Source: Onchocerca volvulus
Taxonomy: Eukaryota > Nematoda > Chromadorea > Rhabditida > Onchocercidae
Direction of reading: 5' to 3'
DNA length: 64,000 nucleotides
Assembly (NCBI GenBank): GCA_000499405.2
Contig: HG738137.1
Location: 27,304,758-27,368,757, forward strand
In this document: positions 37,771 to 50,168 of the stretch, piece by piece
Position numbering within the stretch: the first letter of the stretch is position 1
How the letters are laid out: the number at the start of each line of letters is the position of its first letter
Translations under genes and position numbers: made by a program
The notes under the pieces: model-generated
Databases searched by the model: none
Seen by the model: only the letters and a program-made list of their open reading frames with translations
What the model was told of the DNA's origin: nothing

Positions 37771-39471
37771 GATTGAGTTCAATTGATACTTAATTTGTTT
37801 ATTTCATTCCATAATTTTATTTATAAAAAAAAAAAAAAAAAAAACACACACACACAGAAGTATGAATTCCTGCTCTTGATATCATATCTCATCGTTTCAA
37901 GTAAATTCATACCATACATAAATATTATGTCTATTTGGAATAAATAAAAGTTTGATTTTCATTCCTCTCTGCTAAATTTTGAAATTTTTACGAGTCAAAA
38001 CAGTATGTGATGGTAAGGAAACAATATAAATCTACCATATCAAACGTATTTTTATAAACAAACATAGCTATGTGTTCAATTTTTGATCGTATAGAATTCA
38101 GTTGTTGAGCAAAAAAAAAAAAAAAAAAAAAATCCAAATTGAAAAGTGAGATTCAATTCATGACTTTCTGATCTGTCTGTTATACGTTATTGTACGATCA
38201 AAATTGTTTTTTTCTTTTTTTTTTTTTTAAACATTTTTTTTTTTTTTTTTAAACATTTTTGAGCATTTGGAAACAATGCTTTTTCTATCATAAAAAAACA
38301 AATTGAATGCACTAAACAGGAGTTATTTTCTATAAAAAAAAAAGAAAAAAAGTAAGATTGGAATGAATCAAATAAATATGAAAATATGAAGAATTTACGG
38401 AATATTCAAAGAAAGGAAACGAGGTAAGGAAAAATGAAATTATGGAAATTGCATTTCGGAAATACCAATTTTCTTTTCTTTTTTACAATTTCTTTTTCGA
38501 CAACATATTTGTTATCCATATAAGACGAATTCAAATCTCATAATTCTCACTTCAATTTTCTGCACATCATTCAATTTCAACGACCGTTATAGAACTATTA
38601 CTTATGAAAATCTTAGCTAAATGGCCAAGTGTGGTAGAAATAGCGACAAGGCTTTATGAATCCATACAGAATTACTTTCTACTTAATTGAAGTTGTAGAA
38701 GAGCAATTATCAATTTTTGGAGATAAATTCCGAAACTTTTTCCAAACTAAAGGTATAAAGACTCAATGGGAAGAGAATTTCATTTTGAAAAAAAAAAAAA
38801 AAATCTGCTGACTGCTAACTTTGGATGACAAGTTTCCATGCCTCGTCGGAAGTTCTCCAATCTTTATTCCGCATTTTTCTGCACTATTAGAACTGGTACT
38901 AACCTTTCTGGTCATTTATTACCACATGGGATTATGCATAAGGTGCAATTTCTAAATCACTATTTAGGTTAGACCTAACGGTTAAACGACCCTTCATTAA
39001 TTTTTTTTTTTTTTTAATCGCTTTCATTAAATTCTCAAAATTCTGATTTTATTTTAAAATTTCGATAAAAAATTGGAGAACATCATTTTTGCAGACAAAA
39101 ATTAGGAAGAAAACAATTCTTTGTTTACTTCTATTCCGTTTGAAAAATTCAGTCAGCATTCGATCCATCAGGCTAACCAAACCATAAACAAATTTGGCAG
39201 AAAGATCGCATTACGAAATGTAAAAATGATACCATCGGAGAGTACTATTCACAATTTTTTTTTCTTTCTAATGTGTTCAAATTTATTTCGATTCACTATA
39301 ATAGTAATAAAATATTAAAATTGCTCAAAATTTGCTTTCTTTTTACGATAATATTCGCTGAAAAAACAAAAAGCAATTAAGGCATGCAATGGAAAATATT
39401 CACACTCTATGAACTTTTTGCACTACCAAAATATCTACACTGTGGATTCCTTTCCAGTTTAGTTGAAACAG

Positions 39472-41097
39472 TTATTCTATTTCCTTATTTCTAGAATCCT
39501 TCAATGCATTCTTTTTATGCATCGCTTTTCGTTCATAATCTTCAACTTTGGCCAAATCCAGCTTATCCGATTCTTCCAGTGGTATATTTCCAACTGGCGT
39601 GACAAAATAATCCTCAACAGTTTTGGCAGCATTCATCAAAACTTCATCTTTGGTCATAGGATTATCCGCAATATCTTCTCGCAATGGACATGGTATGTCT
39701 TCGAGCAAAGTTTCGAGTGGTTTAATACCCTGAAAAAAACTTTTTTCTTGAATAAATCCATTAAAAAAGCAGGGAAATCAAGAATATATTTCCATCAAAA
39801 AGGCCTAATTAGAATTAATTCTCCATTAAATAAGATATTAAGAGAGATTTTGTAAAATCGATTTATTTAAAAATTTTTATACAACAGTAAAACCATTTAC
39901 AGTAAAACTGGTTAAAAAAATATGATGAAATCTCTCCCAGCAAACGGATAATAATTATATTCAAAACTTCGCTGTTGCTGATTATTCATCGCTTGTGTAT
40001 GAAACATTTGGAAAACCATTTACATTGAACACACGCATATATGGACAAGTATGATCTTACCCAGAAATATCAAGATTATTCAGATTTCAGCACAGTGCCT
40101 TATGTTAATATTATTAACTGTAAATCATACTGAAGAATGATCTTTCAGATTTTGATCAAGCATGACTAACAATTATCAAAAGATCTTACCGTAGTGTCAA
40201 CCAACTTCAACTGATTTGCAAATCGTACCGCTTGTTTCAAATTAAAAACCGCTTGCTCATCACTGAATCGTACCAATGAAAGTCTTTCCAAATGAGTGAT
40301 AAGGGCCTTATCGAACACCGGAGGTTCCTCCACTTTACTTTGGTCTATCTGCAAAAAAAACATCTGCATTTGATAATAGGCTTTCAAAATTATTACTACT
40401 ACAAAAAAAATTTTATTTGAATTTACTGCGATTCATTTCCAGATTATTTTATTTGCCGAAAAAACTTAAAATTTTTCAAGATTGTAATTCTATTCTCATC
40501 TAATCTTTTCATGAATGAATAGTAAATCCTTCCAATTTGTAATCATTTCAAATAATGTCAACCAATTTCAATTTATAAATATTTGATCCTTATAAAGCTC
40601 AAATTCAAACTCAAACTTTGAGCTATACAAGCTCAAACTTTTCACTGCTGAATGAAGTGACCGTAGCCTTGGGTTCAACAATATATTGCAAAGATTCACC
40701 CAAATTTATTTAAATGTAAACCTCAGATCAGCTGACAAGCCCTAAGATTGATCAAATGGAATTCAGCATGATTGATGCAAGCATTTAATGCTTGTTTTTT
40801 CACATTAGATATTTGAATATTTGAACATGTTTACTGAAATAGATTATTGAATTCTTATAAAAATACAAAGGGTAGCATAAAATATGTTTAAAATTTATAA
40901 ATATGAAATTCGCTTTAAAAATTTACCGGTGAAGGAATTGGCTTCCTCGGTACATAAATTTTTTCGTTCTCATCGGATAAAATTGCTGCAGCTGAATTAT
41001 TTTTCAATATTCTTTTTGATTTGCATCGTTCGCCAAATCTAAGACTTCTGAGTCGTTGTTGTAATATTAAATGTAAGCTAATCATCGATGAATTCAT
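39472..41097 (-). CDS. gatC: Glutamyl-tRNA(Gln) amidotransferase subunit C, mitochondrial (3 exons, 195 aa)
   Basis: Small stabilising subunit of the GatCAB enzyme, which converts misacylated Glu-tRNA(Gln) to Gln-tRNA(Gln) in mitochondria. Exons are 41097-40927, 40348-40190 and 39729-39472, joined in phase 0; the protein is 195 aa. Residues 1 to about 57 are rich in Arg, Lys, Leu and Ser without acidic clusters at the start (QQRLRSLRFGERCKSKR), as in a mitochondrial presequence. Exon 2 carries the GatC fold start (LITHLERLSLVRFSDEQAV) and exon 3 carries the LREDIA and DYFVTPVGNIPLEE signatures near the C-terminus. The ATG follows an in-frame TGA, and a TTTACAG acceptor lies at 41138-41144, giving a short leader of about 40 bases. 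AATAAA on the minus strand at 39282-39287. It lies 1.07 kb downstream of the kinesin gene on the same strand. Confidence 0.88.
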
Positions 41098-42169
41098 TCG
41101 TTCAATTTCATTTCAACTGAACATATCCATATCGGTCCTGTAAATTTTGCAAAATTGAATATACTGAGTAAAATTTAGTAATTCCAACCAGTTGAAAAAG
41201 AAATCAAACATTTTTTCAACTTAAATATCGCGAATCAATATGTTCATGAATGGTTAAGTCAACAAACCATGCCAAAGTTTTCAGAGCACAAATTAAATTG
41301 ATTTCTCCATCCATCCATGATAGCACAGCCAATTACTCAAATTTTCCTCGAATAACCCACTTTTTTATTTTTGTATTCTCATTGTACTGATGGATTAAAC
41401 AAACCATATATGTAATTCACTAGCAAATAACAAAAATTTGATAGATCAATGATATAAATTACTAGTTCAAGTATTCTTTGTAGTGTGTTTAACGATCTGT
41501 AGGAAAATAAATTTGTTTACGTAAGGTTCTTTATTGATAATGAATGGGCACAACTACACAATTACACAGTATCCAATTAAAAAGAGAAAGAGGATTGTTA
41601 TAAAGAAAAAAGATCATTTCTATTTAAAATAATTTCGCCATGCGATGTTTCAAATGTTCCAGCATTTCTCAAAAACTGAACTCAAATTAATTTAATGTTT
41701 TGTGCTATTATTGAGTTTTAATTGCACAGGAATATACATTACTGAATAAATGTAGCAAAAGATATTGATGCATTCCAAATTAACAAAAACAAAAAAAATG
41801 TCAAAGTAGAAAAATCCTACCTGGGAATATTAAAGTTCGGATCGTGGTTCATGAAACAATCAACTTAAAAATATTTCGAAAAAATAAACAAAAGTAGATG
41901 ACAGACTGTCAAGTGCAATATCAACAATAGCACACAGTGTTCAAAAATACGCACTTGTGTCCATCAGTTATTAAAAATGCAATATTTTAAAGAGAATCTT
42001 ACAGAGTTTATTCAGATAATACATTTTTTTTTTACTTGAATCACGAATTTTTATTGTTATATAAAATATTTAAAAATTATAATATTTACAAAATGATGAA
42101 GATATGGAATATTGAGATTTCAATGCACTTTGCTTTAAAACGAAAATTTGCATGAACTGTTGGATTAAA
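41098..42169. other. Spacer between kinesin-5 and GatC
   Basis: Holds the kinesin 3' UTR (minus-strand AATAAA at about 42050-42055) and the GatC leader with its acceptor site near 41140. No gene seen. If the two genes form an operon, this is the intercistronic region, long by C. elegans standards. Confidence 0.5.
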
Positions 42170-45100
42170 TCATGAATTTCGCCTCTGAAAAGCGCGACGT
42201 CTTTTTGTGATGTTTACCGCTGAATCATCCTGCTTTTTAACAACTGCACTACCACATTCACTAACATTCTAAAAAGGCATAATGTTACCCAAGATTTTAA
42301 CTTGGCAAAAGATCTTTTACTTTTTTCGATTTTAAAAATATTCGAATAAAAAAAGAAACGATTTCACATAATCCGAAGAATTTTCTATTTTAATAAACTG
42401 CTTCACAATAAAAATCCATGAAATCAATTCATTTTTTTAGATTTTGTAGCTTCAACGCTTTTGATTTTGAACTTTCTCTTTCTCTACCGAAATGCGGAAA
42501 ATGCTTTACATGGAGTGAAATTTTATTTCTTAAAGCAAACATGAAACTAAAACTTTTTCAAAACAAAAGCAATCCTACTTCAGGAGTTTCAACAATCTCG
42601 TCCAGATCGCATTTTAATGTCTGTTTGAGGGCTTTTGGTGAGAGAATAGTGAATGACGTTTCCAGAATCGAATCACGCGGCTACAAATATTGGTGAATAA
42701 TGAGAAATAAAAAATTCAACCGAAGGTAAAATTTAATATTAATTTTGACTGGTAATTATAAGCTTATAACAGGTGGAAGGATGGAATCGATCAATATTCA
42801 GTGTTAAAATAATTTATTGCTCACCCGGTATTGACTCAGTCTTCGCGGCGTTTCTGATTCCTTGCTTTTGTTGATCAATTCATTCGCATCTGGGATTTCA
42901 ACTGGCTCTGGAAGTGGCTCCTGCTTTCTACGGATAGGCGTTTCGCCTTAAATTGAAACTTTTATTTTCCAAAGAATCAGTATAAAATTAGCAAGTAATA
43001 TAGGCACTAAAGCAAATAATATAGACAATTTCCCATTTGATTTTCATTAAGACATTGTTTCAATCTGCAATATAAAAGACTTCTATATGCATGATAAAAT
43101 TTCATTTCGAAAAATTTTCACCATCATAATATCACTTATTATACGACAATAATAACAAGGAACAACTCATACTGGAACAACAACATTAGATTAACTTTTT
43201 CGAAATTTAAATAGCAAACGCTATAAAATTGCTAATTCAGAAGCTAAGATAAAACCTACCAGAGCTAAGCGGACGAACAATATTCCTTTCAATAAGTTGT
43301 TCTGTTCGAGAATGTGCCTCATTTAATTCTTCAAGCAATGATGATGACGTTGCTCCACTCAGCTCCATCTAAATTTTAAAAAATTCAAAAAATCATCAAT
43401 GAAATTGTAAAAGAAATAGATTGATAACTGATGAAAATAAATGAAGAAAATTCTTTCGTCTGAAATAAACTGCAAAAAAAAGTCGAAACAAAAGAAATTC
43501 TTTACCTGATGCATGACAATATTTGTATTCGAGTTTGCCATTTCATTACATTGCGCAGATACCACTTCCCCCTGCTTTTGTAAATCTTTACATAACATTT
43601 CCATTGTTTTGTGTATCTGCAATAGTCTTAATATCAACTTAACTAAAAAGAAATTACGTATATATCGAATAAAAGAAATATTTAACTATATAACTAAATT
43701 CACTACGAATGAGAGATCCAGAAGATTTGTTACAAAGTAAAAAACGTGCGCATGATTATTTTGATATAATTTAATCCTCATCTTCTTGATATTTTTAGTT
43801 TCAGTTTACTAAAAACTGAATATAAAATAAAATAAAAATATTTTTAGGCGAACTATCATTTAACCAAATAATTTATAAAATAGTAAAATACATTAAATGA
43901 TATAATAAAAACTAATATTTCAACTTACTCCATCGACACATTCTCTTTGAAGAGTGATTTTCTCTGAAAAATCTTGTCTTTGTGCTCCCCAAGCTGTCTT
44001 ATTGGGAAGTGCCTCTTTGACGGCAGTTTCCACATACATACGCTGTTTTTCACACATAGACTGTTGTTCGCTCTTCAAAGATCTCAATTTCTCGCTTACT
44101 TGCTGCGTTTCCTCTTTCGTCGTTTTAATGTATGTCTCTAATACATCATTGATCTAACAAAAAAAAAAAAAAGTTCAATGAACTTAAAAAACAATATAAA
44201 TATATACGAAACTATTAAAAATGAAGAATTACAAATTAAACAATTATAATTGATAATATATCCTCTATATTACATATTTCTTAAATCTCATGTAGCAATA
44301 AAATCCAAGAAAATATGTGTTAAAAGACAGTAAGAACTAATTATAAAATAATGGAATCCAATAAACAAAAGAATGTCACTAGTCATACATTATCAGAAAC
44401 GATCTTAACACTTTATATCATGAATGATGACTGCTAAAACTTGAAAGTATAAGTTCTAATAAAATTTTCTATTCATCTTCACAATCTGCATAGTTAACGG
44501 CCAAATAAAAAATGTTTACCCAAATATCTGAAACTTACCATACGCTTCATCTCTTCTGCCTGCGATATGGTACGATTGCTGTAATTGTTAGACACTTCAT
44601 AAAAATTTTTTCCCAGTAATTCGTATTCTTTTATCTGGAATTATTGCAAATATTCCTATACTCTCAACATTTTAAAATTATGCAAGTATAAAAAATACTT
44701 CTGTATCTACAATTGCTCATTGCTACATTACTGCTCATTTTAGACTTTCGCAAAGAATTTAAAAACATTTCCTTGTGAATTTGCAGAATCTTTTTAGTTT
44801 TTTCACGTGTATCTTTTAAATATGAAAATTCATGAAAGTTTAAGACTCGACACTTGAATATGCTCACATTTTTCATTATAAAATCAGAAAACTTGTTATG
44901 TTGTTCGTATAATTTTTCGTAATAATTCTGAGCATCACCAATGAATACATAGATTTTCTTCAAAAAATTGATAATTGAGTTATCGGTGCCATCCTGAACA
45001 AAATGCATGATTTTTAAAACAATTATATAAAAATAAGTGAAATGTGTTCTCTTTTCCTGTCATATTTTGCTATAAAGATTTCCATTAAGTGTGCTTAAGA

Positions 45101-48100
45101 AAATCAAAGTCTCTTCCTGAATCTTCCATAACGTCTTGAACCAGATAATAAAATCACCGAATCAGTAAAGAAATCCGTCAACTGTGAAAGAAGCAAATTT
45201 ATGTAGTTTCGAAATACATGCATATCTTTCTCCATATTCGATTTCGTCCGTTCTGGAATTATATTTTAATGTTTTAATATTTGATTACATAAATGTTCAA
45301 ATTCGAGTTAGCTTTATTAGACCGCATTCCAACTGTAATGTCAAAAAACATGCAAGATTTTTGTATGAAAAGTAATACTGTATATGGTAATATCAATGAT
45401 AAATAGAAGTTACAGATCGAAGTTTCATAAAAACTGAGAATTTGAACTGTTTCATTCAAAAAAAGAAAAAAGAACTGCAGAGCAAAGATATGCCACATGA
45501 CAGTATTTTACAAACTAGTAATCATTATACAAAAATATCTCCTAATATGATTTCAATTTAAACTTGTAAGGGAGATGGAATTTCCTATTCCTGGACATAA
45601 AAGTTTTTCAACGATCTAAAATTTGAATACAAACAATGCACTTCGAATCGAAGCTTAGCATCTTAAATTACTTTATTTTTTATCAATTAGTATCCGATAT
45701 CGTTGACATTTATTTACTTAATTTCGATTCAAAAGTAACATATAATAGAAAAAGATAGAAAAATTCACCACAACAATCTGTTATTTTCTTCATTTCCGAT
45801 TGTAATACATCATTCCAATCTTCAATACCTTTCTTTAGCTTGCCAACACTCTGTGCACTATTTCTTGTACATTGGACATACAATTTTTCATTTTCATTTG
45901 CCGCATTACGGAAAACATCAATTTTGTCATGTGTTTTATCCAATTCCCTTGTCAAAAGTGAACAGTTTTGACGGAGCTAGAAATCATGGGATCTTAAGTT
46001 TAAAATTTCTGTCCCACAAATACATAAAATTCAAAACTAAGAACAAATAAAAACTCGTTTCACAGATTTATGATCTTCCATTTTTCTGAATAATTAATAC
46101 TACCTGTGTATTCTCCGACTGGCTTTGATACGCTGATTCTTGTAACTGTTTCAGGACGGATTGATGGTTCATTAAAATCGACTTGCAATCCGCTAATTCC
46201 TTTAAATATAATACCAATAAATTTGATTCATTAGAAATATTGAGTACCAATAAGAATGTCTTGAATGTTAAGCTTATTTCTAATACACGATGCAAGACGA
46301 TTGAAATAATCAGTAAAGAAAATCCGACCAAGTTTAAAATTTTCATATGAATCATAGAATTTGCAGAACCTTTAACATTGACTATTAATATTTCTAAAGT
46401 GATATCTCATAAACAATATCTACCAAGTTTAATTCAGCATTTTCATTGCAACGGTCTTTATACTTCCGCTCCATATGTTTGTAACGTTCATAAAGACTTC
46501 CATAATGTTGGCCCAAAAATTCCGCATCTTGCATAAGCTATAAAAATTAGAAATGAATATCCATAATATTTCAGTATATGCAATGAAAATAACACAAGTT
46601 TAATCTAAGTAGTATGCAGCAATTTTCGAATAATTTTTGACACAAAACTACTAAAGCATAAAATGTGATGATATAAGATGTTCTAGATGCACTGGGAAGA
46701 ACTGTAAAATCATTATGTTACCACGGTAAAGATACTCCTAACTGACGAGCGAATTACTTTCACGAAAGGAAAATTGAACTAGATATAAAAGCTTGCCAAC
46801 TGGATGCGTTCAAGAACTGCCTGCAGTTCATCAGTGAGTGTTTCGATCTGCTGGCTCTGTTGCGCAAGTTGTGTACTCATGTTCCTGTAAATGTCATTTG
46901 GAAAGCTTGCAAATTAGTTTTATTTTTTAAAATTACTAAAATAGAGTAAATTAAATCTGAATCAAATATTTGTAAGTATAAAACATATGAGTAAGGCTCA
47001 CTCATAATTCTGACGATCAACAAAGAAGCCAGTTTTGTCGCGAGCGGCTTGCAAATCGCGCATCAAGCGGTTCATTTCGTCATTGTAAGCCTAGAAAAGA
47101 TGCCTAATAATTTGTACAGTTATTCAAGGTTATTCAAGGCTAGAAATTAGTTTTTTTTTAGCCTAGAAAAATCTAAATAATTCTTTTATTTGAAATAATT
47201 TGAAAAATCATTTGCTGAAATAAAAAATTATTTGCTAATTACTGAATGATGAAAATGAGGCTACTCCAAGTAATTGATAAGTCCACAGGTTGCCAAAAAC
47301 AAACGAGCTACAACTGTTGTGACAGTTTTCTCATTTTTTCTTTTGCCTCTTTAAAACTCGACAGGACTTTCATTGATATGAATATACCTTGAGTAAAGCA
47401 CGATGCGTTAATTTCTGATTTATTTCAGGCTGATTCTTGATATTCTTTGCAGTTGAAGCATACTCCAATGTGCTAATCGATTCCTAAAAAGAAAAAAAAT
47501 AAAAAAAAAAAAAAAAGCAGAACTGAAACGTATGTTGAGAAAAGTTTCATACATTCTTGAAAATTTAATGAAGATCCATCACCTCTAATTTTTATAAAAC
47601 ATAAATTAAAGTGCAGCAGCTAACAATAATAACATACTTCAATATTAGTGGAAGCTGGCGATAATGTTGCTACAATGGTAGTAATAGTTTTCCCACCTAA
47701 AGAATCTTGCAAAATTCTGGTAAGTTTGCTCTCCCTGAAATAACTTATTAATTAATATAGTCTTCATCTTTTTTTTTTAATGTGAATTCGTCATTAATTT
47801 GGCGCGAAATGTAGCATATTGAAAGCCAAAGTACAGCTCAACCTGCACTATTATTAAATGGCAGTTGAAACGTTAATGTATTTGATAACAAATATAGAAT
47901 TATACAAGTAATTTTTTTCCAATTTAGAATTCTTTAAAAAAGAAGAAAAAGTAATACAGGTAAAAAATTTTGACCTATATGAAAATATTTACATCATTTA
48001 TACAGCGAATCTTGCAAATTAAAAACATAAAAACGATCTGAACAATACCTGTACGGGACATGGCCGGCTCCCGAAGTTAAAGCCATTATAACTCGACCCA

Positions 48101-50168
48101 AAGTCAACAGTGACTGATTGATACTTCCTATATACAATGCAGGATATTAAAAATAAACCAAGCAAATAAATTTTGTAGATTCGAAAATTTCGAAAAATAA
48201 AAACAGTTATAAGCATCATTACCTCAACTAACACAGGAATAAAAAATGAAACAACCTGCTTCTCGAGCTCTTTTATCGATCGAACCAGAACGACCAATAT
48301 TTTCCGAACCAGCCAAATCAATTAAACTTAACTTTCCTTGTTTGATAACTTCTTCACCACTAACAGTATTTTCTCGAATCACAACCGTTATCGTGAAAAC
48401 TGTATGAGAACGGCTGAAAATGAATGATGAAGGGAAAGAAATTTAAATTGTCAAAAAATTTTATTCATTGCATTATAACCTTGAATTCAGATTCATTTGA
48501 GTCATGGCAGTTCTTCGTTTCTCTGCACCCCTCTTCAGTAATTCACGAACTTCAAGACGATCAGATACTGGAACTTCTTCCAAGCCACTGATGATTACTG
48601 AGCCCTAAACTTTTCAGAATATACCAGTTTTTGCAAACTTTCGTAAGCATTAAACAAGACTCAATCATATGTTGAGAAGGCACAAAATTTGTTACTTTTC
48701 GCACAGAATCTTCGAAGAGACGCAATCTGGCATGACCCAGCTCAGCACTCCCAAGTAAATCGTATAATTCTTCGTTATATAGCTCAACATATGATACTCG
48801 AACTGAGAACTCTTCTGCATCCTTAAAACTTCGTGAATATGTTTTAGTTGGATTTGCAACTATACACCATTCATATAACATTAGTTTTGTAGTGGTTTTT
48901 GCATCACGGTATTAAAAGGTGAAATTAAGCTTGTCGTTTGAATTATGCATTTGTGGTCAAATATTTTATAAATTTAAAGCTCGCGATCTTGAAGATAATT
49001 TTTTGAATAATGATTCAACTGATAGATAAATGAAACTACTAGTTTAAGTATTTAAAGCAAAATTCTATGATTAAAATCGTAGAGATAATGAATTTTCTAT
49101 ATTTGGCAATACCTGATTTTCCAATTCAGTAAAAATGTGCTGTAAAGCTCGTGGTACTATCCCAACTGAAGAATCTTCGTTCCATGCATGCTCATAAACT
49201 GAACTGTTTTGCTCACCTTCCATTGTAAATGTTTTGCCCGTACTTGTCTGTCCATAACTAAAAATAATTCTTGCGATAAAATAACTGGAAAAGTCATAAA
49301 AATAAAAATGATGCAGAAGTAGACGTTAACTTGGCACCATATGGATACTAACGCAAATAAAGTGCAGTTGTAACCGGCAAGGACATTCTTAACCAATGGT
49401 TCAACCAAGTCGAAATATATGTCAAGTTGTTTCGCATACGTTCCATACACCTAAATTTTGACATTTATAGCTCCATGACAAAGCACTCAGTAACAAGACA
49501 AAATCGAATTTCAATAAAATCATCAAAATTTTAATAAAACCTTCAAAACAAGTTCGATATAAAAACAAGGGAAACTATACTGAACATATTTTAATAATAA
49601 TCAAAATGTTATATAATTTATCTTAATGATAAATCATTTCCTGTCTGTTATAGTGTTAGGACTTTAAAATTCAATGCTGCAAAACAAGCAAATATATCTT
49701 CGCTGCTCAAAAGAGAGCGAAAGAAATGAGATCTTCAAAAATTCTACAGTCGAAATTCCATTCATATGATAATAGGCCGAGTGGTATCTTGCGGTTCATG
49801 GACCTGCAAGATGCAACTGTGATCGGTTTTAAATGAAATTCAAACCTTATCAAATGGTCCAAATTCCTTACTGATTCCTCTGTCAATCACAGCGATGGTC
49901 CGTTTGCGAGCATTTGCAGTTATTGCACAACGAGCTTTTTCGGCAGTTTCGTTATCATTCATCGGTCTGAATTTAATATATTTTACCTTGCAATTGTTTT
50001 GACTTCAGAAAAAAAATTTGCAGAAAGTTTTATGTACTTTTCCAATTTCCTGCTTTAATTCAACATAACTAATTATCTGTAATTATCTACTAAAAACAAT
50101 ATTTACCTTATTCGGACAGCAACGCGTACGTTCTTGCCAGCTTTAGGATTTTTATCAGTATTCGACAT
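42170..50168 (-). CDS. bmk-1: Kinesin-5 (BimC/Eg5/KIF11 family) motor (24 exons, 975 aa)
   Basis: Plus-end-directed mitotic motor that as a homotetramer crosslinks and slides spindle microtubules. Exons in translation order: 50168-50107, 49966-49846, 49450-49353, 49257-49113, 48821-48696, 48604-48480, 48413-48256, 48127-48049, 47734-47638, 47483-47388, 47090-47002, 46884-46797, 46537-46424, 46199-46104, 45976-45769, 45252-45158, 44993-44727, 44634-44539, 44153-43929, 43616-43506, 43368-43260, 42946-42825, 42680-42579, 42268-42170. Motor (1 to about 350): [13 protein letters not shown]-loop GQTSTGKT (96-103), NSSRSH switch I (224-229), DLAGSE switch II (258-263), [10 protein letters not shown]. 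Neck linker about 350-368 ([13 protein letters not shown]). Coiled-coil stalk about 370-840. A BimC-box-like SGETPIRRK (868-876, Thr871 the likely CDK site) and a basic end (KRRRAFQRR). A TTTTAG acceptor lies 5 bases before the ATG, suggesting spliced-leader addition. Exon 12 appears to use a GC donor. The end of the 267-base exon 17 is the least certain. Confidence 0.93.

Larger units (their letters stand above)
23657..39471. other. 15.8 kb spacer without a recognisable gene
   Basis: Holds the upstream region of laminin (-) and the 3' flank of GatC (-; AATAAA on the minus strand at 39282-39287). All open frames are short and AT- or Lys/Asn/Phe-rich, without splice partners or familiar motifs. 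It contains A/T homopolymers, a CATG-repeat patch (26019-26036), a TATAAA array (30126-30212), CAT, ACAT and GA microsatellites, a 196-bp tandem duplication (35136-35506) and a 15-bp triplicate (36814-36858). Non-coding RNAs or enhancers could be present but cannot be called by eye. Confidence 0.6.

Noticed and set aside
42418..42696. 92-codon + strand frame
   Set aside because: Antisense shadow of a kinesin-5 exon (42579-42680).
44821..44875. Possible 55-base intron inside kinesin-5 exon 17
   Set aside because: A GTGAGC and an AAAG acceptor are present, but removing 55 bases shifts the frame into an early stop; the unspliced reading stays open.
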